Source: Amaranthus tricolor (lineage: Eukaryota; Streptophyta; Magnoliopsida; Caryophyllales; Amaranthaceae). From it: a stretch of DNA of 64,000 bases. The first letter of the stretch is position 1; each line of letters opens with the position of its first letter. The stretch lies in contig NC_080059.1 in assembly GCF_026212465.1 (NCBI RefSeq), forward strand, positions 24,939,292 through 25,003,291, given 5' to 3'. The position numbers were made by a program, and so were the translations under genes. Positions 27,390 to 41,858 of this stretch are shown piece by piece. Below the pieces are notes generated by a model. It had not been told where the DNA came from. It saw only the letters and a program-made list of their open reading frames with translations, and ran no database searches.

Positions 27390-30300
27390 CATTCGTCATT
27401 GATCATTGATCCTTGTTCATTCTTCATCGTTCATTCGTCATTGATCATTGATCCTTGTTTATTCTTCATCGTTCATTCGTCATTGACCATTAATCCTTGT
27501 TCATTCTTCATCGTTCATTCTTCATTGATCATTGATCCTTGTTCATTCTTCATCGTTCATTCGTCATTGACCATTAATCCTTGTTCATTCTTCATCGTTC
27601 ATTCTTCATTGATCATTGATCCTTGTTCATTCTTCATCGTTCATTCTTCTTTGATCATTGATCCTTGTTCATTCTTCATTGATCATTGATCCTTGTTCAT
27701 TCTTCATCGTTCATTCGTCATTGATCATTGATCCTTGTTCATTCTTCATCGTTCATTCGTCATTGATCATTGATCCTTGTTTATTCTTCATCGTTCATTC
27801 GTCATTGACCATTAATCCTTGTTCATTCTTCATCGTTCATTCTTCATTGATCATTGATCCTTGTTCATTCTTCATCGTTCATTCGTCATTGACCATTAAT
27901 CCTTGTTCATTCTTCATCGTTCATTCTTCATTGATCATTGATCCTTGTTCATTCTTCATCGTTCATTCTTCTTTGATCATTGATCCTTGTTCATTCTTCA
28001 TTGATCATTGATCCTTGTTCATTCTTCATCGTTCATTCGTCATTGATCATTGATCCTTGTTCATTCTTCATCGTTCATTCGTCATTGACTATTACTCCTT
28101 GTTCATTCTTCTTCAATCATTCTTCATTGATCATTGATCCTTGTTCATTCTTCATCGTTCATTCTTCTTTGATCATTGATCCTTGTTCATTCTTCATTGA
28201 TCATTGATCCTTGTTCATTCTTCATCGTTCATTCGTCATTGATCATTGATCCTTGTTCATTCTTCATCGTTCATTCGTCATTGATCATTGATCCTTGTTT
28301 ATTCTTCATCGTTCATTCGTCATTGACCATTAATCCTTGTTCATTCTTCATCGTTCATTCTTCATTGATCATTGATCCTTGTTCATTCTTCATCGTTCAT
28401 TCGTCATTGACCATTAATCCTTGTTCATTCTTCATCGTTCATTCTTCATTGATCATTGATCCTTGTTCATTCTTCATCGTTCATTCTTCATTGAGCATTG
28501 ATACTTGTTCATTCTTCATCGTTCATTCGTCATTGACCATTAATCCTTGTTCATTCTTCATCGATCATTCTTCATTGATCATTGTTCCTTGTTCATTCTT
28601 CATCGTTCATTCTTCATTGATCATTGATCCTTGTTCATTCTTCATCGTTCATTCTTCATTGATCATTGATCCTTGTTCATTCTTCATCGTTCATTCGTCA
28701 TTGATCATTGATCCTTGTTCATTCTTCATCGTTCATTCGTCATTGACCATTAATCCTTGTTCATTCTTCATCTTTCATTCTTCATTGATCATTGATCCTT
28801 GTTCATTCTTCATCGTTCATTCGTCATTGATCATTGATCCTTATTCATTCTTCATCGTTCATTCTTCTTTTATCATTGATCCTTGTTCATTCTTCATCGT
28901 TCATTCTTCATTGATCATTGATCCTTGTTCATTCTTCATCGTTCATTCGTCATTGACCATTAATCCTTGTTCATTCTTCATCGTTCATTCGTCATTGATC
29001 ATTGATCCTTGTTCATTCTTCATCGTTCATTCGTCATTGATCATTGATCCTTGTTTATTCTTCATCGTTCATTCGTCATTGACCATTAATCCTTGTTCAT
29101 TCTTCATCGTTCATTCTTCATTGATCATTGATCCTTGTTCATTCTTCATCGTTCATTCGTCATTGACCATTAATCCTTGTTCATTCTTCATCGTTCATTC
29201 TTCATTGATCATTGATCCTTGTTCATTCTTCATCGTTCATTCTTCTTTGATCATTGATCCTTGTTCATTCTTCATTGATCATTGATCCTTGTTCATTCTT
29301 CATCGTTCATTCGTCATTGATCATTGATCCTTGTTCATTCTTCATCGTTCATTCGTCATTGATCATTGATCCTTGTTTATTCTTCATCGTTCATTCGTCA
29401 TTGACCATTAATCCTTGTTCATTCTTCATCGTTCATTCTTCATTGATCATTGATCCTTGTTCATTCTTCATCGTTCATTCGTCATTGACCATTAATCCTT
29501 GTTCATTCTTCATCGTTCATTCTTCATTGATCATTGATCCTTGTTCATTCTTCATCGTTCATTCTTCTTTGATCATTGATCCTTGTTCATTCTTCATTGA
29601 TCATTGATCCTTGTTCATTCTTCATCGTTCATTCGTCATTGATCATTGATCCTTGTTCATTCTTCATCGTTCATTCGTCATTGACTATTACTCCTTGTTC
29701 ATTCTTCTTCAATCATTCTTCATTGATCATTGATCCTTGTTCATTCTTCATCGTTCATTCTTCTTTGATCATTGATCCTTGTTCATTCTTCATTGATCAT
29801 TGATCCTTGTTCATTCTTCATCGTTCATTCGTCATTGATCATTGATCCTTGTTCATTCTTCATCGTTCATTCGTCATTGATCATTGATCCTTGTTTATTC
29901 TTCATCGTTCATTCGTCATTGACCATTAATCCTTGTTCATTCTTCATCGTTCATTCTTCATTGATCATTGATCCTTGTTCATTCTTCATCGTTCATTCGT
30001 CATTGACCATTAATCCTTGTTCATTCTTCATCGTTCATTCTTCATTGATCATTGATCCTTGTTCATTCTTCATCGTTCATTCTTCATTGAGCATTGATAC
30101 TTGTTCATTCTTCATCGTTCATTCGTCATTGACCATTAATCCTTGTTCATTCTTCATCGATCATTCTTCATTGATCATTGTTCCTTGTTCATTCTTCATC
30201 GTTCATTCTTCATTGATCATTGATCCTTGTTCATTCTTCATCGTTCATTCTTCATTGATCATTGATCCTTGTTCATTCTTCATCGTTCATTCGTCATTGA

Positions 30301-30581
30301 TCATTGATCCTTGTTCATTCTTCATCGTTCATTCGTCATTGACCATTAATCCTTGTTCATTCTTCATCTTTCATTCTTCATTGATCATTGATCCTTGTTC
30401 ATTCTTCATCGTTCATTCGTCATTGATCATTGATCCTTATTCATTCTTCATCGTTCATTCTTCTTTTATCATTGATCCTTGTTCATTCTTCATCGTTCAT
30501 TCTTCATTGATCATTGATCCTTGTTCATTCTTCATCGTTCATTCGTCATTGACCATTAATCCTTGTTCATTCTTCATCGTT
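27390..30581 (+). repeat. 1,596-bp tandem duplication inside copy 2
   Basis: Two copies, about 27,390-28,985 and 28,986-30,581. The variant h5-to-h6 junction CAATCATT occurs near 28,114 and 29,710, exactly 1,596 bp apart, and is absent from copy 1 of the large segment. This dates the expansion after the large duplication. The length is 38 units of 42 bp, 1,596 in total, or a mix including 28-bp units; it is a whole number of heptamers either way. Confidence 0.85.
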
Positions 30582-31127
30582 CATTCTTCATTGATCATTG
30601 ATCCTTGTTCATTCTTCATCGTTCATTCGTCATTGACCATTAATCCTTGTTCATTCTTCATCGTTCATTCTTCATTGATCATTGAACCTCGTTCATTCTT
30701 CATCGTTCATTCTTCTTTGATCATTGATCCTTGTTCATTCTTCATTGATCATTGATCCTTGTTCATTCTTCATCGTTCATTCGTCATTGATCATTGATCC
30801 TTGTTCATTCTTCATCGTTCATTCGCCATTGATCATTGATCCTTGTTCATTCTTCATCGTTCATTCGTCATTGACCATTAATCCTTGTTCATTCTTCATC
30901 GTTCATTCTTCATTGATCAGTGATCCTTGTTCATTCTTCATCGTTCATTCGTCATTGATCATTGATCCTTGTTCATTCTTCATTGTTCATTCGTCATTGA
31001 TCATTGATCCTTGTTCATTCTTCATCGTTCATTCGTCATTGACCATTAATCCTTGTTCATTCTTCATCGTTCATTCTTCATTGATCATTGAACCTTGTTC
31101 ATTCTTCATCGTTCATTCTTCTTTGAT

Positions 31128-32499
31128 CATTGATCCTTGTTCATTCTTCATTGATCATTGATCCTTGTTCATTCTTCATCGTTCATTCGTCATTGATCAT
31201 TGATCCTTGTTCATTCTTCATCGTTCATTCGTCATTGATCATTGATCCTTGTTCATTCTTCATCGTTTATTCGTCATTGACCATTAATCCTTGTTCATTC
31301 TTCATCGTTCATTCTTCATTGATCAGTGATCCTTGTTCATTCTTCATCGTTCATTCGTCATTGATCATTGATCCTTGTTCATTCTTCATTGTTCATTCGT
31401 CATTGATCATTGATCCTTGTTCATTCTTCATCGTTCATTCGTCATTGATCATTGATCCTTGTTCATTCTTCATCGTTCATTTGTCATTGACCATTAATCC
31501 TTGTTCATTCTTCATCGTTCATTCTTCATTGATCCTTGTTCATTCTTCATCGTTCATTCGTCATTGACCATTAATCCTTGTTCATTCTTCATCGTTCATT
31601 CTTCATTGATCATTGATCCTTGTGCATTCTTCATCGTTCATTCTTCTTTGATCATTGATCCTTGTTCATTCTTCATTGATCATTGATCCTTGTTCATTCT
31701 TCATCGTTCATTCGTCATTGATCATTGATCCTTGTTCATTCTTCATCGTTCATTCGTCATTCACTATTACTCCTTGTTCATTCTTCTTCGTTCATTCTTC
31801 ATTGATCATTGATCCTTGTTCATTCTTCATCGTTCATTCTTCTTTGATCATTGATCCTTGTTCATTCTTCATTGATCATTGATCCTTGTTCATTCTTCAT
31901 CGTTCATTCGTCATTGATCATTGATCCTTGTTCATTCTTCATCGTTCATTCGTCATTGATCATTGATCCTTGTTCATTCTTCATCGTTCATTTGTCATTG
32001 ACCATTAATCCTTGTTCATTCTTCATCGTTTATTCGTCATTGATCATTGATCCTTATTCATTTTTCATCGTTCATTCTTCATTTATCATTGATCCTTGTT
32101 CATTCTTCATCGTTCATTCTTCATTGATCATTGATCCTTGTTCATTCTTCATCATTCATTCGTCATTGACCATTAATCCTTGTTTATTTTTCATCGTTCA
32201 TTCTTCATTGATCATTGATCCTTGTTCATTCTTCATCGTTCATTCGTCATTGACCATTAATCCTTGTTCATTCTTCATCGTTCATTCTTCATTGATCATT
32301 GATCCTTGTTCATTCTTCATCGTTCATTCTTCATTGAGCATTGATACTTGTTCATTCTTCATCGTTCATTCGTCATTGACCATTAATCCTTGTTCATTCT
32401 TCATCGTTCATTCTTCATTTATCATTGATCCTTGTTCTTTCTTCATCGTTCATTCTTCATTGATCATTGATCCTTGTTCATTCTTCATCGTTCATTCGT
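31128..32499 (+). repeat. 1.37-kb block, copy 3 of 3
   Basis: Copy of 12,515-13,886 carried along with the large segment at an offset of 18,613 bp. A private change is TATTCGT for h6 near 31,267. It retains h1 CATTCAC near 31,759. Confidence 0.83.
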
Positions 32500-34361
32500 C
32501 ATTGACCATTAATCCTTGTTCATTCTTCATCGTTCATTCTTCTTTGATCATTGATCCTTGTTCATTCTTCATCGTTCATTCGTCATTGACCATTAATCCT
32601 TGTTCATTCTTCATCGTTCATTCTTCATTGATCATTGAACCTTGTTCATTCTTCATCGTTCATTCTTCTTTGATCATTGATCCTTGTTCATTCTTCATTG
32701 ATCATTGATCCTTGTTCATTCTTCATCGTTCATTCGTCATTGATCATTGATCCTTGTTCATTCTTCATCGTTCATTCGTCATTGATCATTGATCCTTGTT
32801 CATTCTTCATCGTTCATTCGTCATTGACCATCAATCCTTGTTCATTCTTCATCGTTCATTCTTCATTGATCATTGATCCTTGTTCATTCTTCATCGTTCA
32901 TTCGTCATTGACCATTAATCCTTGTTCATTCTTCTTCGTTCATTCTACATTGATCATTGATCCTTGTTCATTCTTCATCGTTCATTCTTCTTTGATCATT
33001 GATCCTTGTTCATTCTTCATTGATCATTGATCCTTGTTCATTCTTCATCGTTCATTCGTCATTGATCATTAATCCTTGTTCATTCTTCATCGTTCATTCG
33101 TCATTGATCATTGATCCTTGTTCATTCTTCATCGTTCATTCGTCATTGACCATTAATCCTTGTTCATTCTTCATCGTTCATTCTTCATTGATCATTGATC
33201 CTTGTTCATTCTTCATCGTTCATTCTTCATTGAGCATTGATCCTTGTTCATTCTTCATCGTTCATTCTTCATTGATCATTGTTCCTTGTTCATTCTTCAT
33301 CGTTCATTCTTCATTGAGAATTGATCCTTGTTCATTCTTCATCGTTCATTCTTCATTGAGAATTGATCCTTGTTCATTCTTCATCGTTCATTCTTCATTG
33401 ATCATTGATCCTTGTTCATTCTTCATCGTTCATTCTTCATTGATCATTGATCCTTGTTCATTCTTCATCGTTCATTCTTCTTTGATCATTGATCCTTGTT
33501 CATTCTTCATTGATCATTGATCCTTGTTCATTCTTCATCGTTCATTCGTCATTGATCATTGATCCTTGTTCATTCTTCATCGTTCATTCGTCATTGATCA
33601 TTGATCCTTGTTCATTCTTCATCGTTCATTCGTCATTGATCATTGATCCTTGTTCATTCTTCATCGTTCATTTGTCATTGACCATTAATCCTTGTTCATT
33701 CTTCATCGTTCATTCTTCATTGATCCTTGTTCATTCTTCATCGTTCATTCGTCATTGACCATTAATCCTTGTTCATTCTTCATCGTTCATTCTTCATTGA
33801 TCATTGATCCTTGTTCATTCTTCATCGTTCATTCTTCTTTGATCATTGATCCTTGTTCATTCTTCATTGATCATTGATCCTTGTTCATTCTTCATCGTTC
33901 ATTCGTCATTGATCATTGATCCTTGTTCATTCTTCATCGTTCATTCGTCATTGACTATTACTCCTTGTTCATTCTTCTTCGTTCATTCTTCATTGATCAT
34001 TGATCCTTGTTCATTCTTCATCGTTCATTCTTCTTTGATCATTGATCCTTGTTCATTCTTCATTGATCATTGATCCTTGTTCATTCTTCATCGTTCATTC
34101 GTCATTGATCATTGATCCTTGTTCATTCTTCATCGTTCATTCGTCATTGATCATTGATCCTTGTTCATTCTTCATCGTTCATTCGTCATTGACCATCAAT
34201 CCTTGTTCATTCTTCATCGTTCATTCTTCATTGATCATTGATCCTTGTTCATTCTTCATCGTTCATTCGTCATTGACCATTAATCCTTGTTCATTCTTCT
34301 TCGTTCATTCTACATTGATCATTGATCCTTGTTCATTCTTCATCGTTCATTCTTCTTTGAT

Positions 34362-37014
34362 CATTGATCCTTGTTCATTCTTCATTGATCATTGATCCTT
34401 GTTCATTCTTCATCGTTCATTCGTCATTGATCATTAATCCTTGTTCATTCTTCATCGTTCATTCGTCATTGATCATTGATCCTTGTTCATTCTTCATCGT
34501 TCATTCGTCATTGACCATTAATCCTTGTTCATTCTTCATCGTTCATTCTTCATTGATCATTGATCCTTGTTCATTCTTCATCGTTCATTCTTCATTGAGC
34601 ATTGATCCTTGTTCATTCTTCATCGTTCATTCTTCATTGATCATTGTTCCTTGTTCATTCTTCATCGTTCATTCTTCATGGAGAATTGATCCTTGTTCAT
34701 TCTTCATCGTTCATTCTTCATTGAGAATTGATCCTTGTTCATTCTTCATCGTTCATTCTTCATTGATCATTGATCCTTGTTCATTCTTCATCGTTCATTC
34801 TTCATTGATCATTGATCCTTGTTCATTCTTCATCGTTCATTCTTCTTTGATCATTGATCCTTGTTCATTCTTCATTGATCATTGATCCTTGTTCATTCTT
34901 CATCGTTCATTCGTCATTGATCATTGATCCTTGTTCATTCTTCATCGTTCATTCGTCATTGATCATTGATCCTTGTTCATTCTTCATCGTTCATTCGTCA
35001 TTGATCATTGATCCTTGTTCATTCTTCATCGTTCATTTGTCATTGACCATTAATCCTTGTTCATTCTTCATCGTTCATTCTTCATTGATCCTTGTTCATT
35101 CTTCATCGTTCATTCGTCATTGACCATTAATCCTTGTTCATTCTTCATCGTTCATTCTTCATTGATCATTGATCCTTGTTCATTCTTCATCGTTCATTCT
35201 TCTTTGATCATTGATCCTTGTTCATTCTTCATTGATCATTGATCCTTGTTCATTCTTCATCGTTCATTCGTCATTGATCATTGATCCTTGTTCATTCTTC
35301 ATCGTTCATTCGTCATTGACTATTACTCCTTGTTCATTCTTCTTCGTTCATTCTTCATTGATCATTGATCCTTGTTCATTCTTCATCGTTCATTCTTCTT
35401 TGATCATTGATCCTTGTTCATTCTTCATTGATCATTGATCCTTGTTCATTCTTCATCGTTCATTCGTCATTGATCATTGATCCTTGTTCATTCTTCATCG
35501 TTCATTCGTCATTGATCATTGATCCTTGTTTATTCTTCATCGTTCATTCGTCATTGACCATTAATCCTTGTTCATTCTTCATCGTTCATTCTTCATTGAT
35601 CATTGATCCTTGTTCATTCTTCATCGTTCATTCGTCATTGACCATTAATCCTTGTTCATTCTTCATCGTTCATTCTTCATTGATCATTGATCCTTGTTCA
35701 TTCTTCATCGTTCATTCTTCATTGAGCATTGATACTTGTTCATTCTTCATCGTTCATTCGTCATTGACCATTAATCCTTGTTCATTCTTCATCGATCATT
35801 CTTCATTGATCATTGTTCCTTGTTCATTCTTCATCGTTCATTCTTCATTGATCATTGATCCTTGTTCATTCTTCATCGTTCATTCTTCATTGATCATTGA
35901 TCCTTGTTCATTCTTCATCGTTCATTCGTCATTGATCATTGATCCTTGTTCATTCTTCATCGTTCATTCGTCATTGACCATTACTCCTTGTTCATTCTTC
36001 ATCTTTCATTCTTCATTGATCATTGATCCTTGTTCATTCTTCATCGTTCATTCGTCATTGGTCATTGATCCTTATTCATTTTTCATCGTTCATTCTTCAT
36101 TTATCATTGATCCTTGTTCATTCTTCATCGTTCATTCTTCATTGATCATTGATCCTTGTTCATTCTTCATCATTCATTCGTCATTGACCATTAATCCTTG
36201 TTTATTTTTCATCGTTCATTCTTCATTGATCATTGATCCTTGTTCATTCTTCATCGTTCATTCGTCATTGACCATTAATCCTTGTTCATTCTTCATCGTT
36301 CATTCTTCATTGATCATTGATCCTTGTTCATTCTTCATCGTTCATTCTTCATTGAGCATTGATACTTGTTCATTCTTCATCGTTCATTCGTCATTGACCA
36401 TTAATCCTTGTTCATTCTTCATCGTTCATTCTTCATTTATCATTGATCCTTGTTCTTTCTTCATCGTTCATTCTTCATTGATCATTGATCCTTGTTCATT
36501 CTTCATCGTTCATTCGTCATTGACCATTAATCCTTGTTCATTCTTCATCGTTCATTCTTCTTTGATCATTGATCCTTGTTCATTCTTCATCGTTCATTCG
36601 TCATTGACCATTAATCCTTGTTCATTCTTCATCGTTCATTCTTCATTGATCATTGAACCTTGTTCATTCTTCATCGTTCATTCTTCTTTGATCATTGATC
36701 CTTGTTCATTCTTCATTGATCATTGATCCTTGTTCATTCTTCATCGTTCATTCGTCATTGATCATTGATCCTTGTTCATTCTTCATCGTTCATTCGTCAT
36801 TGATCATTGATCCTTGTTCATTGTTCATCGTTCATTCGTCATTGACCATCAATCCTTGTTCATTCTTCATCGTTCATTCTTCATTGATCATTGATCCTTG
36901 TTCATTCTTCATCGTTCATTCGTCATTGACCATTAATCCTTGTTCATTCTTCTTCGTTCATTCTACATTGATCATTGATCCTTGTTCATTCTTCATCGTT
37001 CATTCTTCTTTGAT
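34362..37014 (+). repeat. HOR copy d (2,653 bp, full form)
   Basis: Sub-blocks are 490, 357, 196, 1,288 and 322 bp: 59 units of 42, five of 28 and one of 35. The marker ATCGAT is at 35,791. It shares CATTGGT for h1 near 36,057 with copies a and b, linking these HORs by descent. Confidence 0.88.
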
Positions 37015-39667
37015 CATTGATCCTTGTTCATTCTTCATTGATCATTGATCCTTGTTCATTCTTCATCGTTCATTCGTCATTGATCATTGATCCTTGTTCA
37101 TTCTTCATCGTTCATTCGTCATTGATCATTGATCCTTGTTCATTCTTCATCGTTCATTCGTCATTGACCATTAATCCTTGTTCATTCTTCATCGTTCATT
37201 CTTCATTGATCATTGATCCTTGTTCATTCTTCATCGTTCATTCTTCATTGAGCATTGATCCTTGTTCATTCTTCATCGTTCATTCTTCATTGATCATTGT
37301 TCCTTGTTCATTCTTCATCGTTCATTCTTCATTGAGAATTGATCCTTGTTAATTCTTCATCGTTCATTCTTCATTGAGAATTGATCCTTGTTCATTCTTC
37401 ATCGTTCATTCTTCATTGATCATTGATCCTTGTTCATTCTTCATCGTTCATTCTTCATTGATCATTGATCCTTGTTCATTCTTCATCGTTCATTCTTCTT
37501 TGATCATTGATCCTTGTTCATTCTTCATTGATCATTGATCCTTGTTCATTCTTCATCGTTCATTCGTCATTGATCATTGATCCTTGTTCATTCTTCAACG
37601 TTCATTCGTCATTGATCATTGATCCTTGTTCATTCTTCATCGTTCATTCGTCATTGATCATTGATCCTTGTTCATTCTTCATCGTTCATTTGTCATTGAC
37701 CATTAATCCTTGTTCATTCTTCATCGTTCATTCTTCATTGATCCTTGTTCATTCTTCATCGTTCATTCGTCATTGACCATTAATCCTTGTTCATTCTTCA
37801 TCGTTCATTCTTCATTGATCATTGATCCTTGTTCATTCTTCATCGTTCATTCTTCTTTGATCATTGATCCTTGTTCATTCTTCATTGATCATTGATCCTT
37901 GTTCATTCTTCATCGTTCATTCGTCATTGATCATTGATCCTTGTTCATTCTTCATCGTTCATTCGTCATTGACTATTACTCCTTGTTCATTCTTCTTCGT
38001 TCATTCTTCATTGATCATTGATCCTTGTTCATTCTTCATCGTTCATTCTTCTTTGATCATTGATCCTTGTTCATTCTTCATTGATCATTGATCCTTGTTC
38101 ATTCTTCATCGTTCATTCGTCATTGATCATTGATCCTTGTTCATTCTTCATCGTTCATTCGTCATTGATCATTGATCCTTGTTTATTCTTCATCGTTCAT
38201 TCGTCATTGACCATTAATCCTTGTTCATTCTTCATCGTTCATTCTTCATTGATCATTGATCCTTGTTCATTCTTCATCGTTCATTCGTCATTGACCATTA
38301 ATCCTTATTCATTCTTCATCGTTCATTCTTCATTGATCATTGATCCTTGTTCATTCTTCATCGTTCATTCTTCATTGAGCATTGATACTTGTTCATTCTT
38401 CATCGTTCATTCGTCATTGACCATTAATCCTTGTTCATTCTTCATCGATCATTCTTCATTGATCATTGTTCCTTGTTCATTCTTCATCGTTCATTCTTCA
38501 TTGATCATTGATCCTTGTTCATTCTTCATCGTTCATTCTTCATTGATCATTGATCCTTGTTCATTCTTCATCGTTCATTCGTCATTGATCATTGATCCTT
38601 GTTCATTCTTCATCGTTCATTCGTCATTGACCATTACTCCTTGTTCATTCTTCATCTTTCATTCTTCATTGATCATTGATCCTTGTTCATTCTTCATCGT
38701 TCATTCGTCATTGATCATTGATCCTTATTCATTTTTCATCGTTCATTCTTCATTTATCATTGATCCTTGTTCATTCTTCATCGTTCATTCTTCATTGATC
38801 ATTGATCCTTGTTCATTCTTCATCATTCATTCGTCATTGACCATTAATCCTTGTTTATTTTTCATCGTTCATTCTTCATTGATCATTGATCCTTGTTCAT
38901 TCTTCATCGTTCATTCGTCATTGACCATTAATCCTTGTTCATTCTTCATCGTTCATTCTTCATTGATCATTGATCCTTGTTCATTCTTCATCGTTCATTC
39001 TTCATTGAGCATTGATACTTGTTCATTCTTCATCGTTCATTCGTCATTGACCATTAATCCTTGTTCATTCTTCATCGTTCATTCTTCATTTATCATTGAT
39101 CCTTGTTCTTTCTTCATCGTTCATTCTTCATTGATCATTGATCCTTGTTCATTCTTCATCGTTCATTCGTCATTGACCATTAATCCTTGTTCATTCTTCA
39201 TCGTTCATTCTTCTTTGATCATTGATCCTTGTTCATTCTTCATCGTTCATTCGTCATTGACCATTAATCCTTATTCATTCTTCATCGTTCATTCTTCATT
39301 GATCATTGAACCTTGTTCATTCTTCATCGTTCATTCTTCTTTGATCATTGATCCTTGTTCATTCTTCATTGATCATTGATCCTTGTTCATTCTTCATCGT
39401 TCATTCGTCATTGATCATTGATCCTTGTTCATTCTTCATCGTTCATTCGTCATTGATCATTGATCCTTGTTCATTCTTCATCGTTCATTCGTCATTGACC
39501 ATGAATCCTTGTTCATTCTTCATCGTTCATTCTTCATTGATCATTGATCCTTGTTTATTCTTCATCGTTCATTCGTCATTGACCATTAATCCTTGTTCAT
39601 TCTTCTTCGTTCATTCTACATTGATCATTGATCCTTGTTCATTCTTCATCGTTCATTCTTCTTTGAT
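37015..39667 (+). repeat. HOR copy e (2,653 bp, full form)
   Basis: Same five sub-block lengths as copy d. The marker ATCGAT is at 38,444, exactly 2,653 bp after that of copy d. Private changes are AATTCTT for h4 at about 37,351, CAACGTT for h5 near 37,599, CCTTATT for h3 near 38,305 and CATGAAT for h2 near 39,500. Confidence 0.9.
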
Positions 39668-41858
39668 CATTGATCCTTGTTCATTCTTCATTGATCATTG
39701 ATCCTTGTTCATTCTTCATCGTTCATTCGTCATTGATCATTGATCCTTGTTCATTCTTCATCGTTCATTCGTCATTGATCATTGATCCTTGTTCATTCTT
39801 CATCGTTCATTCGTCATTGACCATTAATCCTTGTTCATTCTTCATCGTTCATTCTTCATTGATCATTGATCCTTGTTCATTCTTCATCGTTCATTCTTCA
39901 TTGAGCATTGATCCTTGTTCATTCTTCATCGTTCATTCTTCATTGATCATTGTTCCTTGTTCATTCTTCATCGTTCATTCTTCATTGAGAATTGATCCTT
40001 GTTCATTCTTCATCGTTCATTCTTCATTGAGAATTGATCCTTGTTCATTCTTCATCGTTCATTCTTCATTGATCATTGATCCTTGTTCATTCTTCATCGT
40101 TCATTCTTCATTGATCATTGATCCTTGTTCATTCTTCATCGTTCATTCTTCTTTGATCATTGATCCTTGTTCATTCTTCATTGATCATTGATCCTTGTTC
40201 ATTCTTCATCGTTCATTCGTCATTGATCATTGATCCTTGTTCATTCTTCATCGTTCATTCGCCATTGATCATTGATCCTTGTTCATTCTTCATCGTTCAT
40301 TCGTCATTGATCATTGATCCTTGTTCATTCTTCATCGTTCATTTGTCATTGACCATTAATCCTTGTTCATTCTTCATCGTTCATTCTTCATTGATCCTTG
40401 TTCATTCTTCATCGTTCATTCGTCATTGACCATTAATCCTTGTTCATTCTTCATCGTTCATTCTTCATTGATCATTGATCCTTGTTCATTCTTCATCGTT
40501 CATTCTTCTTTGATCATTGATCCTTGTTCATTCTTCATTGATCATTGATCCTTGTTCATTCTTCATCGTTCATTCGTCATTGATCATTGATCCTTGTTCA
40601 TTCTTCATCGTTCATTCGTCATTGACTATTACTCCTTGTTCATTCTTCTTCGTTCATTCTTCATTGATCATTGATCCTTGTTCATTCTTCATCGTTCATT
40701 CTTCTTTGATCATTGATCCTTGTTCATTCTTCATTGATCATTGATCCTTGTTCATTCTTCATCGTTCATTCGTCATTGATCATTGATCCTTGTTCATTCT
40801 TCATCGTTCATTCGCCATTAATCATTGATCCTTGTTTATTCTTCATCGTTCATTCGTCATTGACCATTAATCCTTGTTCATTCTTCATCGTTCATTCTTC
40901 ATTGATCATTGATCCTTGTTCATTCTTCATCGTTCATTCGTCATTGACCATTAATCCTTGTTCATTCTTCATCGTTCATTCTTCATTGATCATTGATCCT
41001 TGTTCATTCTTCATCGTTCATTCTTCATTGAGCATTGATACTTGTTCATTCTTCATCGTTCATTCGTCATTGACCATTAATCCTTGTTCATTCTTCATCG
41101 ATCATTCTTCATTGATCATTGTTCCTTGTTCATTCTTCATCGTTCATTCTTCATTGATCATTTATCCTTGTTCATTCTTCATCGTTCATTCTTCATTGAT
41201 CATTGATCCTTGTTCATTCTTCATCGTTCATTCGTCATTGATCATTGATCCTTGTTCATTCTTCATCGTTCATTCGTCATTGACCATTACTCCTTGTTCA
41301 TTCTTCATCTTTCATTCTTCATTGATCATTGATCCTTGTTCATTCTTCATCGTTCATTCGTCATTGATCATTGATCCTTATTCATTTTTCATCGTTCATT
41401 CTTCATTTATCATTGATCCTTGTTCATTCTTCATCGTTCATTCTTCATTGATCATTGATCCTTGTTCATTCTTCATCATTCATTCGTCATTGACCATTAA
41501 TCCTTGTTCATTCTTCATCGTTCATTCTTCATTGATCATTGAACCTTGTTCATTCTTCATCGTTCATTCTTCTTTGATCATTGATCCTTGTTCATTCTTC
41601 ATTGATCATTGATCCTTGTTCATTCTTCATCGTTTATTCGTCATTGATCATTGATCCTTGTTCATTCTTCATCGTTCATTCGTCATTGATCATTGATCCT
41701 TGTTCATTCTTCATCGTTCATTCGTCATTGACCATTAATCCTTGTTCATTCTTCATCGTTCATTCGTCATTGACCATTAATCCTTGTTCATTCTTCATCG
41801 TTCATTCTTCATTGATCATTGAACCTTGTTCATTCTTCATCGTTCATTCTTCTTTGAT
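39668..41858 (+). repeat. HOR copy f (2,191 bp, shortened)
   Basis: Sub-blocks are 490, 357, 196, 868 and 280 bp. The fourth block has lost 420 bp (ten units) and the last block one unit. An h2 variant CATTTAT near 41,158 is shared with copy g. Confidence 0.82.

Larger units (their letters stand above)
24422..37014 (+). repeat. Large duplicated segment, copy 2
   Basis: Partner of 7,363-18,359. It is longer because of a 1,596-bp internal expansion between about 27,390 and 30,581 and a few one-unit differences. Private changes include CATGGAG for h1 at about 34,677 and CATTGTT for h4 near 36,820. Its right end merges with the regular HOR run that follows. Confidence 0.87.
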
